Shown piece by piece: positions 9,134-18,169 of a stretch of DNA of 64,000 nt. The first letter of the stretch is position 1, and each line of letters opens with the position of its first letter. Below the pieces are notes generated by a model. That model ran no database searches and had not been told where the DNA came from. It saw only the letters and a list, made by a program, of their open reading frames with translations. Made by a program: the position numbers and the translations under genes. The stretch is from Chloroflexi bacterium HGW-Chloroflexi-6 (lineage in GTDB: Bacteria; Chloroflexota; Anaerolineae; Anaerolineales; Villigracilaceae). Where the stretch lies: NCBI GenBank assembly GCA_002840685.1, contig PHBU01000001.1:434001-498000 (forward strand). Reading direction: 5' to 3'.

Positions 9134-9621
9134 GTCTCGCAGAGAACTATTCTGAAGAAATCAAGGCGATTTTTGCCAAATATCCCAGCAAGCGTTCGGC
9201 GGTCATGCCGCTGCTTTACCTCGCCCAGCGCGAGGAAGGTTACATCAAAAAAGAGTCGATGCACGAAATCGCTGCCATGCTCGAACTGGATGTGACCGAA
9301 GTCGCCGCCATCATCGGTTTTTATACGATGTACCACGATGAAAAAGCCGGAAAATACCGCATGCAGGTCTGCACCGACCTGCCCTGTGCCCTGCGCGGCG
9401 CGGACAAGTTCCTGGAGAACCTGTGCGAGAATCTCGGCGTCAAGGTTGGCGAAACCACACCTGACGGTCTGGTGACTGTCGAAACGGTGATGTGCCTGGC
9501 GGGTTGTGACCGCGCGCCGATGTTCCAGATGCAGCACGGCGACAAAGTTACTTATCACGAAAACATGAGCGTTGATAAAACCATGGAACTCGTAGAAGCC
9601 CTTAAGAAGGCGCAGGAATGA
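9130..9621 (+). CDS. nuoE: NADH-quinone oxidoreductase subunit E
   Basis: A 163-aa 24-kDa-type subunit of the NADH dehydrogenase module with a thioredoxin-like [2Fe-2S] fold. Ligands are the C-x4-C pair (VCTDLPCAL) and the C-x3-C pair (CLAGCDRAP). The ATG overlaps the nuoD stop (ATGA), showing translational coupling. Presence of NuoE, F and G means this is a full NADH-oxidising complex I and not the 11-subunit form. Confidence 0.95.
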   Translation: MSLAENYSEEIKAIFAKYPSKRSAVMPLLYLAQREEGYIKKESMHEIAAMLELDVTEVAAIIGFYTMYHDEKAGKYRMQVCTDLPCALRGADKFLENLCENLGVKVGETTPDGLVTVETVMCLAGCDRAPMFQMQHGDKVTYHENMSVDKTMELVEALKKAQE

Positions 9622-9628
9622 GAGCCTT

Positions 9629-10918
9629 ATGACCCATATTCTTCTGCGTCACCGGGATATTCCCGATATCAAAAATATCGAAGTCTATAAGAAAAACGGC
9701 GGTTTTGAATCGCTCAAAAAAGTTGTCACGACGATGCAGCCCAAGCAGGTGGTCGATGAAGTCAAAACATCCGGCCTGCGCGGACGCGGCGGTGCGGGTT
9801 TCCCGACCGGCGTCAAATGGTCGTTCCTGCCCGATACCATCTGGCCGCATTATGTTGTCTGCAACGCCGATGAATCCGAACCGGGCACCTTCAAAGACCG
9901 CGAAATCATGGAAAACAACCCCTACCAGTTTCTGGAAGGTGTGGCGATCGCCTGCTTCGCTGTCGGCGCGGCGGAAGGCTACATTTATATCCGTGGCGAG
10001 TACTACCATATCGCCCAGCAAATCGACGCCTGTATCGTCGAAATGGAAAAACAGGGCATTCTGGGCGACAAACTTTTCGGCACGCAAACCTCCATCCGGC
10101 TTAAGACCCATCTCGGCGCGGGAGCCTACATCTGCGGCGAGGAAACCGCCCTGCTCGAATCGCTCGAAGGCAAGCGCGGGCAGCCCCGCCTGCGTCCGCC
10201 CTTCCCGGCGGTGGTCGGGCTGTATGGCAAACCGACCGTCATCAACAACGTCGAGACGCTGACCAACCTGCCATACATCATCGAACACGGCGCAGTCGGC
10301 TTTCGCCATTTCGGAACGGAAAAAAGCCCCGGCGTCAAGATTTTTTCGCTCTCGGGCAATATCAACAAGCCGGGCAATTACGAACTGCCGCTCGGCACCA
10401 CCTTCCGCGAGTTGATCTTTACCCATGGCGGCGGCATTCCCGAGGGGCGCAGCGTCCGCGCGATCATGCCGGCCGGCGCCTCCTCCTCGATCATCCGCGT
10501 CGACGAGACCAGCTTCGACAAGGTTATGGACACCCCGCTGGACTACGAAAATGTGCAGAGTGTCGGGTCCATGCTCGGGTCGGCTTCGGTGATCATTATC
10601 GACGATACCCACACCATGGATTGGGTCATCAACAAGACCATCCACTTCTTCAAACACGAGTCGTGCGGCAAATGCACCCCCTGCCGCGACGGAAATTATT
10701 GGATGCAGCATCTCACCGAGCGCATCCACGCCGGCCAGGCCAGCGCCAACGATGTCAAGGTATTGGACAGCGTGGCTGCCCAGGTTTACGGCAAATGCCT
10801 GTGCGCCCTTGGCGATTTCTCGACCATGGCGGTCCGCACAGCCATTGAGCGCTTCCCCGAGGATTTCGCGGCGCGCGTCTCGGATGTTCCGGCCGATACA
10901 GAAAAGGTGAAGGCTTAA
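9629..10918 (+). CDS. nuoF: NADH-quinone oxidoreductase subunit F (NADH and FMN site)
   Basis: A 429-aa flavoprotein that binds NADH, FMN and the N3 [4Fe-4S] cluster. The glycine-rich motif LRGRGGAGFPTGVKWSF (about residues 49-65), ICGEETALLESLEG and the cluster motif ESCGKCTPCRDG (near 347) with a later CLCALGD Cys are all present. It follows nuoE after 7 nt and precedes nuoG by 4 nt. Confidence 0.96.
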   Translation: MTHILLRHRDIPDIKNIEVYKKNGGFESLKKVVTTMQPKQVVDEVKTSGLRGRGGAGFPTGVKWSFLPDTIWPHYVVCNADESEPGTFKDREIMENNPYQFLEGVAIACFAVGAAEGYIYIRGEYYHIAQQIDACIVEMEKQGILGDKLFGTQTSIRLKTHLGAGAYICGEETALLESLEGKRGQPRLRPPFPAVVGLYGKPTVINNVETLTNLPYIIEHGAVGFRHFGTEKSPGVKIFSLSGNINKPGNYELPLGTTFRELIFTHGGGIPEGRSVRAIMPAGASSSIIRVDETSFDKVMDTPLDYENVQSVGSMLGSASVIIIDDTHTMDWVINKTIHFFKHESCGKCTPCRDGNYWMQHLTERIHAGQASANDVKVLDSVAAQVYGKCLCALGDFSTMAVRTAIERFPEDFAARVSDVPADTEKVKA

Positions 10919-10922
10919 CGAT

Positions 10923-13397
10923 ATGGCAAAACAAATCACCCTCACCATTAATACAATAAAAGTAACCGTCCCCGAAGGCACGCTGGTGGTGGATGCCGCC
11001 AAGAAAACCGGCATCGACATCCCGGTCTTTTGCTATCACCCCAAAATGGAACCGGTCGGCATGTGCCGCCAGTGCATGGTCGAAATTGGCCGCCCAATGA
11101 TCGACCGCGCCAGCGGCCAGCCCGTACTCGACGAAAACGGCGCGCCCAAGCTGCAATTTGGCCCGAAACTCGAAACATCCTGCACCACGCCGGTTTCTGA
11201 GGGCATGGTTGTGATCAGCGACAGCGAAAAAGCCAAAAGCGGCCAAAAAGAGATTATCGAACTGCTCCTGACCTCGCACCCGCTCGACTGCCCGGTCTGC
11301 GACAAGGGCGGCGAATGCCCCCTGCAAAACCTGACCATGGCTTTTGGTTCGGGCGAGAGCCGCTTCATTTTCGATGAAAAACATCACGGTGAGAAACATG
11401 TCCCACTTGGCGACATGATCTTCCTCGACCGTGAACGCTGCATCCAGTGCGCGCGCTGCATCCGCTTTCAAGACAAGATCGCGGGCGAACCCGTGCTCGG
11501 TTTCTACCAGCGAGGACGCAACACCGACATCGTCACTTTCGGCGAGCCCGGCTTCGACTCGGTCTTCTCGGGCAACACCACCGATATCTGCCCGGTCGGC
11601 GCGCTGACCACCACAGACTTCCGCTTCGGCGCGCGCCCCTGGGAACTCAAACACGCCGCCTCGGTCTGTTCGCAATGCCCGGTCGGCTGCAACGTAACCT
11701 TCAACGTTCGCCGCGAAGCCAAAGCCGGCGGCGGATACGTTATCAAACGCGTCATGCCGCGCCAGAACGAACAGGTCAATGAGATCTGGATGTGCGACAA
11801 GGGCCGTTTTGCGGGATATCAATACACCGAGGCGGCTACCCGTCTGAAGCTGGACCCGGATGCGCTCGACTCTGCCCTCAGCCTGGCCGCCGCCAAACTG
11901 GCCGAAGCCCAGGCTGATACGGTCATCCTGGCTGGTGGGCGACTCAGCAACGAAGATTTCTACAATCTCAAACAGCTCGCGGCCGGTCTCGGCGCGAAAA
12001 CCTGGCTCTACACCCAGAGCGGCGGCGGGGAATTGACCACCGTCCACGGGCTTTCGGCCGGTTCGAACCTGGGCGATCTGGGAACAGGCGACACCGTTTT
12101 GGTGGTCGCTTCTGACCTGTATAACGAAGCCCCCATCTGGCATCTGCGCCTGAAGGCCGCCGCCGAACGCGGCGCAACCCTGATCGTTGCCAACGCCCGC
12201 GCCACCAAACTGGACGAGTTCGCAGCCTTCGTAGTTCGCTACGCTTATGGCGATGAAGTGGCAACCATCAAAGGGTTGCAGACCAAAGACAAAGTTGGCC
12301 AGGCGCTCAAGAATGCCAACAACCTGGTTGTCTTCTATGGTTCGGATGGCCTGGGGCTGGCTGGCACACAAAACCTGGCCTCCGCCTGTGCTGAGTTGTT
12401 GAAAAACCGTGCTTCGACTACGCCTGCGGCTCCGCTCAGCACTTGTGGATTGGTCGGCGTGTGGTCGACTCCCAACATGCAGGGCGCGCTCGAAATGGGA
12501 TTTACGCCTTGTACAGATTTGATTTCTGAAATCAAAGACAAGACTGTCTATATTCTGGCTGCCGACCCGGCGGGCGATGACCCGGCCCTGGCTGAAGCGC
12601 TGAAAACGGCTAAAACCGTCATCGTGCAGGATATTCTCGAGACGGCTACAACCCGGCTGGCCGGAGCCTGTCCCGAGGGACGAGGGATCGTGCTGCCAGC
12701 CGCCGCCTACACCGAACGCGAGGGAACATACACCAGCGCCGAGCGACGCGTCCAGCGTTTTTACCCGGCTGTCCCGGCCAAACCCGGCGCCAAGCCCGAT
12801 TTTGCCCTTGTGGCGGAACTCGCCAAAAAATGCGGGATCGAGCTCGAAGGGCGTTCGCCGCTGCTGGTGATGAATCAGCTTTCAGCCAGCGAACCCGCTT
12901 TCAGCGGAATCTCCTACGCCAGCCTTTCGGAAGTAACCGAGCAGTGGCCGATCGTCGGGCGCGGCGATCTATATTATGGCGGGACGAGTTACGAGAACAA
13001 GTTGGGGTTGGGAGTGATGCTGGAGTCAAACGTCTCCCGACGTTTGACAGTCCAAAGTCAGGAGACTTTGGACTCCGGGTTGCGGCCCAAAGAAGATGAA
13101 TTGTTCGCTGTGCCGATCAGCAAACTCTACGATAACGGCACAACCGTCGCCCCGGCCAAACTGTTAGTAGATCACATCGAACGGTTTAACGGCGTTGTGC
13201 TGAACCCGGCCACAGCGTTGAAGTTGGGCCTCGATAACGGCAACCAGGCCGAGGTGAGTCTGAACGGGGTTTCATATCCCACAAAAGTGCTTTTGGACGA
13301 CTCCATCTCGACCGGCGTCGTGCTCATCCCGCGCAGCATGGGTATCCCCATCCCCGCCCCCGCGCCAGTTACGGTGCGAATGGCACAAAAGGCTTAG
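10923..13397 (+). CDS. nuoG: NADH-quinone oxidoreductase subunit G
   Basis: A 824-aa 75-kDa-type subunit. The N-terminal [2Fe-2S] ferredoxin domain (CYHPKMEPVGMCRQCMVEIG), the His-Cys ligated cluster (DCPVCDKGGECPLQN) and two [4Fe-4S] motifs (CIQCARCIRF, CPVGAL) precede a molybdopterin-oxidoreductase-like domain with its own CSQCPVGCN cluster motif (extra N7-type). Two stretches look acquired: residues near 496-507 encoded by a REP-like sequence at 12409-12442, and residues near 701-718 encoded by tandem hairpins at 13025-13074. Both keep the frame and sit in poorly conserved parts. Confidence 0.95.
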   Translation: MAKQITLTINTIKVTVPEGTLVVDAAKKTGIDIPVFCYHPKMEPVGMCRQCMVEIGRPMIDRASGQPVLDENGAPKLQFGPKLETSCTTPVSEGMVVISDSEKAKSGQKEIIELLLTSHPLDCPVCDKGGECPLQNLTMAFGSGESRFIFDEKHHGEKHVPLGDMIFLDRERCIQCARCIRFQDKIAGEPVLGFYQRGRNTDIVTFGEPGFDSVFSGNTTDICPVGALTTTDFRFGARPWELKHAASVCSQCPVGCNVTFNVRREAKAGGGYVIKRVMPRQNEQVNEIWMCDKGRFAGYQYTEAATRLKLDPDALDSALSLAAAKLAEAQADTVILAGGRLSNEDFYNLKQLAAGLGAKTWLYTQSGGGELTTVHGLSAGSNLGDLGTGDTVLVVASDLYNEAPIWHLRLKAAAERGATLIVANARATKLDEFAAFVVRYAYGDEVATIKGLQTKDKVGQALKNANNLVVFYGSDGLGLAGTQNLASACAELLKNRASTTPAAPLSTCGLVGVWSTPNMQGALEMGFTPCTDLISEIKDKTVYILAADPAGDDPALAEALKTAKTVIVQDILETATTRLAGACPEGRGIVLPAAAYTEREGTYTSAERRVQRFYPAVPAKPGAKPDFALVAELAKKCGIELEGRSPLLVMNQLSASEPAFSGISYASLSEVTEQWPIVGRGDLYYGGTSYENKLGLGVMLESNVSRRLTVQSQETLDSGLRPKEDELFAVPISKLYDNGTTVAPAKLLVDHIERFNGVVLNPATALKLGLDNGNQAEVSLNGVSYPTKVLLDDSISTGVVLIPRSMGIPIPAPAPVTVRMAQKA
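12409..12442. repeat. REP-like sequence inside nuoG
   Basis: Begins GTGCTTCGACTACGCC and ends CGCTCAGCAC, the form of a palindromic motif (GTGCTGAGCG...GTCGAAGCAC) that I recognise as widespread in bacterial intergenic DNA. Here it is translated as part of a Thr/Ala/Pro-rich loop of NuoG. Confidence 0.5.
13025..13074. repeat. Two tandem perfect hairpins inside nuoG
   Basis: First hairpin: 10-bp arms (GTCAAACGTC) with a 4-nt loop, 13025-13048. Second: 11-bp arms (AGTCCAAAGTC), loop AGGA, 13049-13074. The cores are near complements of each other (GTCTCCCGAC and GTCAGGAGAC). The whole is translated in frame within NuoG. Confidence 0.8.
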
Positions 13398-13406
13398 GAG
13401 CATTTT

Positions 13407-14522
13407 ATGGATGGTTGGTTGATTTTGGAATGGGTGATCAAGAGCTTCGTGCTGGTCTTGATCTTGATCGGCGGCTTCGCCTACCTGACGCTCTTCGAGC
13501 GGCGCGTGCTGGCTTTCATGCAGGTGCGCATCGGGCCAAACCGGACCGGCTGGCAAGGGATATTGCAGCCGATTGCGGATGCGGTCAAGCTGATCTTTAA
13601 GGAAGAACTGACGCCGGGCTCGGTCATCCAGCCGATCTTTGCGCTGGCGCCGATCCTGACCGTCGTCCCGGCGGTTGTGATCGCGGCGATCGTGCCCTGG
13701 GGCCCGGATGTTGAGATGTTTGGGCGCGTGATCAAGCTCTCTGTGACCGATATTGACCTGGGAACTCTCTATATCGCGGCAATCGCCTCGGTTGCCGTCT
13801 TTGGGATCGTGCTGGCGGGCTGGTCGTCGAACAACAAATACGCCATGATGGGCGGTATGCGTTCCTCGGCACAGGTTATCTCCTACGAACTGAGCCTGGC
13901 GCTGTGTTTTGTGCTGGTGACGGTTATGGCCGGTTCAATGCACGCCGGCGAAATTATCGAAGCCCAGCGCGATATGTGGTTTTTCTTCATTCAGCCGGTG
14001 GGCGGATTTATTTTCCTGGTCGCCACGCTGGCCGAAGTCAACCGCGCGCCCTTCGATATGCCCGAAGCCGAGCAGGAATTAACCGCCGGCTATCACTCGG
14101 AATATGCCGGGATGAAATTCGCGCTGTTTTTCATGGCGGAATACATCAAAATGATCGCAATTTCGGCGATCGCGGCCATGCTGTTCTTTGGCGGCTATCG
14201 TGAACTGCCATTCATGCAAAACACCTGGTTCAGCGTGGATGTCAACTGGTGGCTCGGCCCGATCTATATGTTCGTCAAGGTGTTGGTGCTGCTGTTTTTC
14301 ATGGTCTGGATCCGCGCCACCCTGCCGCGCATGCGTTACGACCGCCTGATGTCCTTTGGCTGGAAGGTGATGCTGCCGCTGGCGCTTTCACTGGTCTTTG
14401 TGACCGCCATCGGAATTTTAGCCGAACTGATGTGGCTGATTCCCATCCTGTCGATCGCGATCGGGCTTATATTCGTTTATTTCATCAATCGCTCGTTGAC
14501 GGCGAAGATGAAAAGGAGGTAG
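13407..14522 (+). CDS. nuoH: NADH-quinone oxidoreductase subunit H
   Basis: A 371-aa membrane subunit at the junction of the arms of complex I, forming part of the quinone chamber. Motifs: ERRVLAFMQVRIGPNRTGW in the first loop, GWSSNNKYAMMGGMRS, and EVNRAPFDMPEAEQELTAGY in pieces (EVNRAPFDMPEAEQEL). About eight membrane helices. It begins 9 nt after nuoG. Confidence 0.96.
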   Translation: MDGWLILEWVIKSFVLVLILIGGFAYLTLFERRVLAFMQVRIGPNRTGWQGILQPIADAVKLIFKEELTPGSVIQPIFALAPILTVVPAVVIAAIVPWGPDVEMFGRVIKLSVTDIDLGTLYIAAIASVAVFGIVLAGWSSNNKYAMMGGMRSSAQVISYELSLALCFVLVTVMAGSMHAGEIIEAQRDMWFFFIQPVGGFIFLVATLAEVNRAPFDMPEAEQELTAGYHSEYAGMKFALFFMAEYIKMIAISAIAAMLFFGGYRELPFMQNTWFSVDVNWWLGPIYMFVKVLVLLFFMVWIRATLPRMRYDRLMSFGWKVMLPLALSLVFVTAIGILAELMWLIPILSIAIGLIFVYFINRSLTAKMKRR

Positions 14523-14526
14523 ACAG

Positions 14527-15033
14527 ATGCTTGTCGAACTGGCACGCGGTATGTGGACAACCCTCCACGCATTGTTTTTTGAGAAAAAAGTCACGGTTCA
14601 GTACCCTGAAGAGAAAAAGCCGGTCACGGCTCGTTTCCGCGGGCGGCATATTTTAAATCGTTACGAAAACGGTCTGGAAAAATGTATCGGCTGTTCGTTA
14701 TGTGCGGCAGCCTGCCCGTCTGATGCGATTTTCGTTGAATCCTCTGAAAACACTGATGAGAAGCGTTTTTCTCCCGGCGAGCGCTACGCCAGCACCTATG
14801 AGATCAACATGCTGCGCTGCATCTACTGCGGATTTTGTGAAGACGCCTGCCCGACCGAAGCGATCACGATGGGCGACAACTACGAACTTTCGTTCACCGA
14901 CCGGCGCGATGCGATCTACACCAAAGAAATGCTGATCGTGCCCGTCGCTACGGGCGGACAGCCCACCCCGCAGGTGACAGAGCCGGGCGTTTACACGCGC
15001 TCGGTGCCTGAGATGAAAAACCCGGTGGATTAA
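14527..15033 (+). CDS. nuoI: NADH-quinone oxidoreductase subunit I
   Basis: A 168-aa ferredoxin-like subunit carrying clusters N6a and N6b. Two complete [4Fe-4S] motifs are visible: CIGCSLCAAACPSDAI (near 58-73) and CIYCGFCEDACPTEAI (near 99-114). Starts 4 nt after nuoH, with AAAAGGAGG immediately upstream. Confidence 0.96.
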   Translation: MLVELARGMWTTLHALFFEKKVTVQYPEEKKPVTARFRGRHILNRYENGLEKCIGCSLCAAACPSDAIFVESSENTDEKRFSPGERYASTYEINMLRCIYCGFCEDACPTEAITMGDNYELSFTDRRDAIYTKEMLIVPVATGGQPTPQVTEPGVYTRSVPEMKNPVD

Positions 15034-15041
15034 GGACGCCT

Positions 15042-15569
15042 ATGACTCTCGAACTGGTTCTCTTTTTCATCCTGGCCGCAATTGCGATTGCGACTGCGGT
15101 CGGCATGTTGACCAGCCGCAGCACGGTCTATGCCGCCCTGCACCTGGTGGTTAATTTTATAACGGTGGCGATCTTCTACCTGCTGCTCGATGCGCCGTTC
15201 ATTGCCCTTTCACAGGTGGCGGTTTACGCGGGCGCGATCATGGTGCTCTTCCTGTTCGTCATCATGCTGCTCGGCATCGAGAACATCGCCGGCGAACTGG
15301 CCTGGAAGAACCTGATCTGGCCGGTGGTCATGGCCGTGATCTTGATGGTTGAGGGTGTTTTCCTGGTCATCCAGCGTATTGGGCAAAAAACCCTGGTCGG
15401 CGCGACCGGGACCGCCCTTTCAGACCCATCCCTGATGGCCAAAGTACTCTTTACCGATTATCTGCTGCCCTTTGAAATTACCGCCGTGCTGCTGCTGGTG
15501 GCGATGATCGGGGCAATTGTCTTGAGCAAACACGAGAAACCCGCGAAGGGAGGTCAGGCTTCGTCCTGA
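15042..15569 (+). CDS. nuoJ: NADH-quinone oxidoreductase subunit J
   Basis: A 175-aa five-helix membrane subunit (ND6 type). Hydrophobic segments begin with [20 protein letters not shown]. The [17 protein letters not shown] segment corresponds to the conserved third helix with its pi-bulge. Eight nt separate it from nuoI. Confidence 0.94.
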   Translation: MTLELVLFFILAAIAIATAVGMLTSRSTVYAALHLVVNFITVAIFYLLLDAPFIALSQVAVYAGAIMVLFLFVIMLLGIENIAGELAWKNLIWPVVMAVILMVEGVFLVIQRIGQKTLVGATGTALSDPSLMAKVLFTDYLLPFEITAVLLLVAMIGAIVLSKHEKPAKGGQASS

Positions 15570-15577
15570 GACTTCAC

Positions 15578-15880
15578 ATGGTGCCTGTCAGCTACTACCT
15601 CATTCTTTCGGCAATCCTGTTTTCGCTCGGCACATTGGGTGTCTTGATCCGGCGCAATGCGCTGGTGATCTTCATGTCCATCGAGTTGATGCTGAATGCC
15701 GCCAACCTGGCTTTTGTAGCGTTTACACGAGTCCACGAGTCTTTCGATGGTCAGATCTTCGTTTTCTTCGTCATGGCCGTCGCCGCTGCCGAAGTGGCCG
15801 TTGGGCTGGCGCTGGTTGTGGCAATTTACCGCTCGCGCCAGAGCATCGATATCGATCAAATGAACAGTCTGAAGGGATAA
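15578..15880 (+). CDS. nuoK: NADH-quinone oxidoreductase subunit K
   Basis: A 100-aa three-helix subunit (ND4L type). Conserved acidic residues in the membrane appear in [18 protein letters not shown] (Glu near 37) and [12 protein letters not shown] (Glu near 71), which take part in proton transfer. Length is standard. Located between nuoJ and nuoL with only 8 and 4 nt gaps. Confidence 0.96.
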   Translation: MVPVSYYLILSAILFSLGTLGVLIRRNALVIFMSIELMLNAANLAFVAFTRVHESFDGQIFVFFVMAVAAAEVAVGLALVVAIYRSRQSIDIDQMNSLKG

Positions 15881-15884
15881 AGAC

Positions 15885-18026
15885 ATGCTTCTGAGTGAAA
15901 CAACTCCTTCCGGCTTGTTTTTCGGTCTCGTTCCACTGATCGTCTTTGCCCCGCTTGTGGGCATGATGATCAACATCATTTTTGGCAAACGCCTCGGCGA
16001 AAAAGGCGTTGGCGCGGTCGCCAGCCTGGCTTCGGGCGCGGCTTTTCTCGTTTCGGTTTTGCTGGCGGTTTCGCTCGGCCAGCACCACGAAGGCGCGATC
16101 GTCAAAATCGCCGAGTGGATGTATATCGGCACATCTTCAACAGGTTCAGGGCCAGCTCTCGCCCTCGACTGGGCTTTCCGCGTTGATACGCTCTCTGTCA
16201 CGATGATGCTCGTTGTCAGCGGGGTCGGGACGTTGATCCACATCTACGCCATCGGCTATATGCACGAAGATGTGCGTTTTAAGAACGATGTCGGCCGTTA
16301 CAACCGCTTTTTCGTCTTCCTGAACCTGTTCATCGCGGCCATGATGATCCTGGTCAGCGGCGATAATTACCTGATGCTCTTCGTCGGCTGGGAAGGCGTT
16401 GGCCTGTGCTCCTTCCTGCTGATCGGATTCTGGTACGATATGGACACGCTTGGCCGCCCCTCCTGGGCGAATTCAAACGCCGCCAAGAAAGCCTTTATCA
16501 CCAACCGCGTCGGCGATTTTGGTTTCCTGATCGCAGGCTTTCTCATCTTTTGGAACATCGGCTCCTTCCAGTTCGACGCGGTATTTCTGGGCGCGCCCGA
16601 GCTGGCCAGCACACACCCCGAAATACTGCTCGCGATCACCGTCTTCATGCTGATCGGCGTGGCCGGTAAATCGGCTCAAATTCCGCTCTACGTCTGGCTG
16701 CCCGATGCAATGGCCGGCCCGACCCCGGTCTCGGCCCTGATCCATGCCGCGACAATGGTCACAGCGGGTGTGTACCTGATCGCCCGTTCCGCGCCGATCT
16801 TCAGCCTGAGTCACGATGCCCAATACATCGTAGCCACCCTCGGCGCGGCCACAGCGCTTTTCGCCGCCACCATCGCCGTCGGCCAGTACGACATCAAAAA
16901 AGTACTGGCTTACTCGACCATCAGCCAGTTGGGCTTCATGGTTGCCGCGGTCGGCATGGGCGCCTATGTCGCCGGGATGTTCCACCTTGTGACTCACGCC
17001 TTTTTCAAGGCTTTGCTCTTCCTTTCGGCCGGTTCCGTTATTTTGGGGCTGGAACGCGGCCATCATCACGCCGCCCACCGTCATGGACACGACTCACACG
17101 CTGACGGTCATCACGAAGAGACATTCGACCCCGGCGACATGCGCAACATGGGCGGGCTGCGCAAGCAGATGCCAGTCACGTTCTGGGTCTACATGATCGG
17201 CACCCTGGCCCTGGCCGGGATCTTCCCCTTCGCCGGGTTCTGGTCGAAGGATGAGATCCTGCTCGATGCCAAACTGCACTTCCCGCACGTTTACTGGATC
17301 TTGACCGCTGCCGCCTTCCTGACCGCCTTCTACATGGGCCGCCAGGTCTGGATGGTTTTCTTCGGCGAGGCCCGCCACGAGGCAGCGACCCACGCTGAAG
17401 AATCTCCGCTGGTTATCACCGTTCCGCTGATGATTTTGGCCGCGCTCTCGGCCCTGGGCGGCTTCATCAACCTGCCTTTTAGTGGCTTGCACCAGTTCGG
17501 CCATTGGCTCGAACACACATCCTGGTTCGGTGAAATTGAATTTCTCAGTTTTGATTTTGTCGTTGCCGGACTATCGACCCTGCTGGCCCTGGCCGCGATC
17601 GGTTTATCGTGGTTCCTGTACATGCGCAAACCACTCGAAACCGGCCAAGCCGACCCGCTGGCGAAGCCGCTTGGGCCGGCCTTTGTCGGCATGGAAAACA
17701 AATGGTTCATCGACGAAGCCTACCAGTTTGTTTTCATCCGGCCTTACGCCAAACTCTCACAGTTCCTGGCCCAGACCATCGACTGGGACTTCTGGCACGA
17801 ATGGATGCACGACTCGGTCATCGCCAACAACTTCGTCGGCCTGACCCGTTTCCTGGCCGACCCGCTTGACATGGGTGTGGTCGACAAGATTTCGACCCTG
17901 CTGGCCGATTGGGTGCGTGAAACATCCGAGACCCTGCGCGAAATGCAAACCGGCTTTGTGCGCCATTACGCGCTTTCGGTGCTGGTGGGTGCCGTTGCAA
18001 TTTTGGGATATTTACTGCTGAAATAA
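15885..18026 (+). CDS. nuoL: NADH-quinone oxidoreductase subunit L
   Basis: A 713-aa antiporter-like proton-pumping subunit at the far end of the membrane arm. Motifs of the family are present: LMLFVGWEGVGLCSFLLIGFW, LPDAMAGPTPVSALIHAATM, and the C-terminal lateral helix region ending VGAVAILGYLLLK. Odd feature: a His-rich cytoplasmic loop near residues 391-411 (RGHHHAAHRHGHDSHADGHH), encoded around 17059-17117, before the conserved DMRNMGGLRKQMP. It is followed by a palindromic element and then nuoM. Confidence 0.95.
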   Translation: MLLSETTPSGLFFGLVPLIVFAPLVGMMINIIFGKRLGEKGVGAVASLASGAAFLVSVLLAVSLGQHHEGAIVKIAEWMYIGTSSTGSGPALALDWAFRVDTLSVTMMLVVSGVGTLIHIYAIGYMHEDVRFKNDVGRYNRFFVFLNLFIAAMMILVSGDNYLMLFVGWEGVGLCSFLLIGFWYDMDTLGRPSWANSNAAKKAFITNRVGDFGFLIAGFLIFWNIGSFQFDAVFLGAPELASTHPEILLAITVFMLIGVAGKSAQIPLYVWLPDAMAGPTPVSALIHAATMVTAGVYLIARSAPIFSLSHDAQYIVATLGAATALFAATIAVGQYDIKKVLAYSTISQLGFMVAAVGMGAYVAGMFHLVTHAFFKALLFLSAGSVILGLERGHHHAAHRHGHDSHADGHHEETFDPGDMRNMGGLRKQMPVTFWVYMIGTLALAGIFPFAGFWSKDEILLDAKLHFPHVYWILTAAAFLTAFYMGRQVWMVFFGEARHEAATHAEESPLVITVPLMILAALSALGGFINLPFSGLHQFGHWLEHTSWFGEIEFLSFDFVVAGLSTLLALAAIGLSWFLYMRKPLETGQADPLAKPLGPAFVGMENKWFIDEAYQFVFIRPYAKLSQFLAQTIDWDFWHEWMHDSVIANNFVGLTRFLADPLDMGVVDKISTLLADWVRETSETLREMQTGFVRHYALSVLVGAVAILGYLLLK

Positions 18027-18035
18027 CATGAAACT

Positions 18036-18150
18036 GGTGGTTGAGTAGCCGGCGCTTTTCCGGCGTATCGAAACCACAATTCTTATGAATACGATAGTAA
18101 CTGTGGTTTCGATACGCCCCTCAAAAAACATTCGGGGCTACTCAACCGCC
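18036..18150. repeat. REP-like double palindrome between nuoL and nuoM
   Basis: Fills most of the 143-bp gap. Outer arms: GGTGGTTGAGTAGCC (18036-18050) against 18136-18150, one mismatch. Inner arms: a 17-bp perfect inverted repeat, GGCGTATCGAAACCACA (18062-18078) against 18102-18118. The words TTGAGTAGC and TATCGAAACCAC match a mobile palindrome type common in intergenic DNA of several bacterial phyla. It interrupts the otherwise tightly packed nuo operon and would form a strong RNA hairpin. Confidence 0.85.
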
Positions 18151-18169
18151 CCAACCCGAGGTAGAACAC

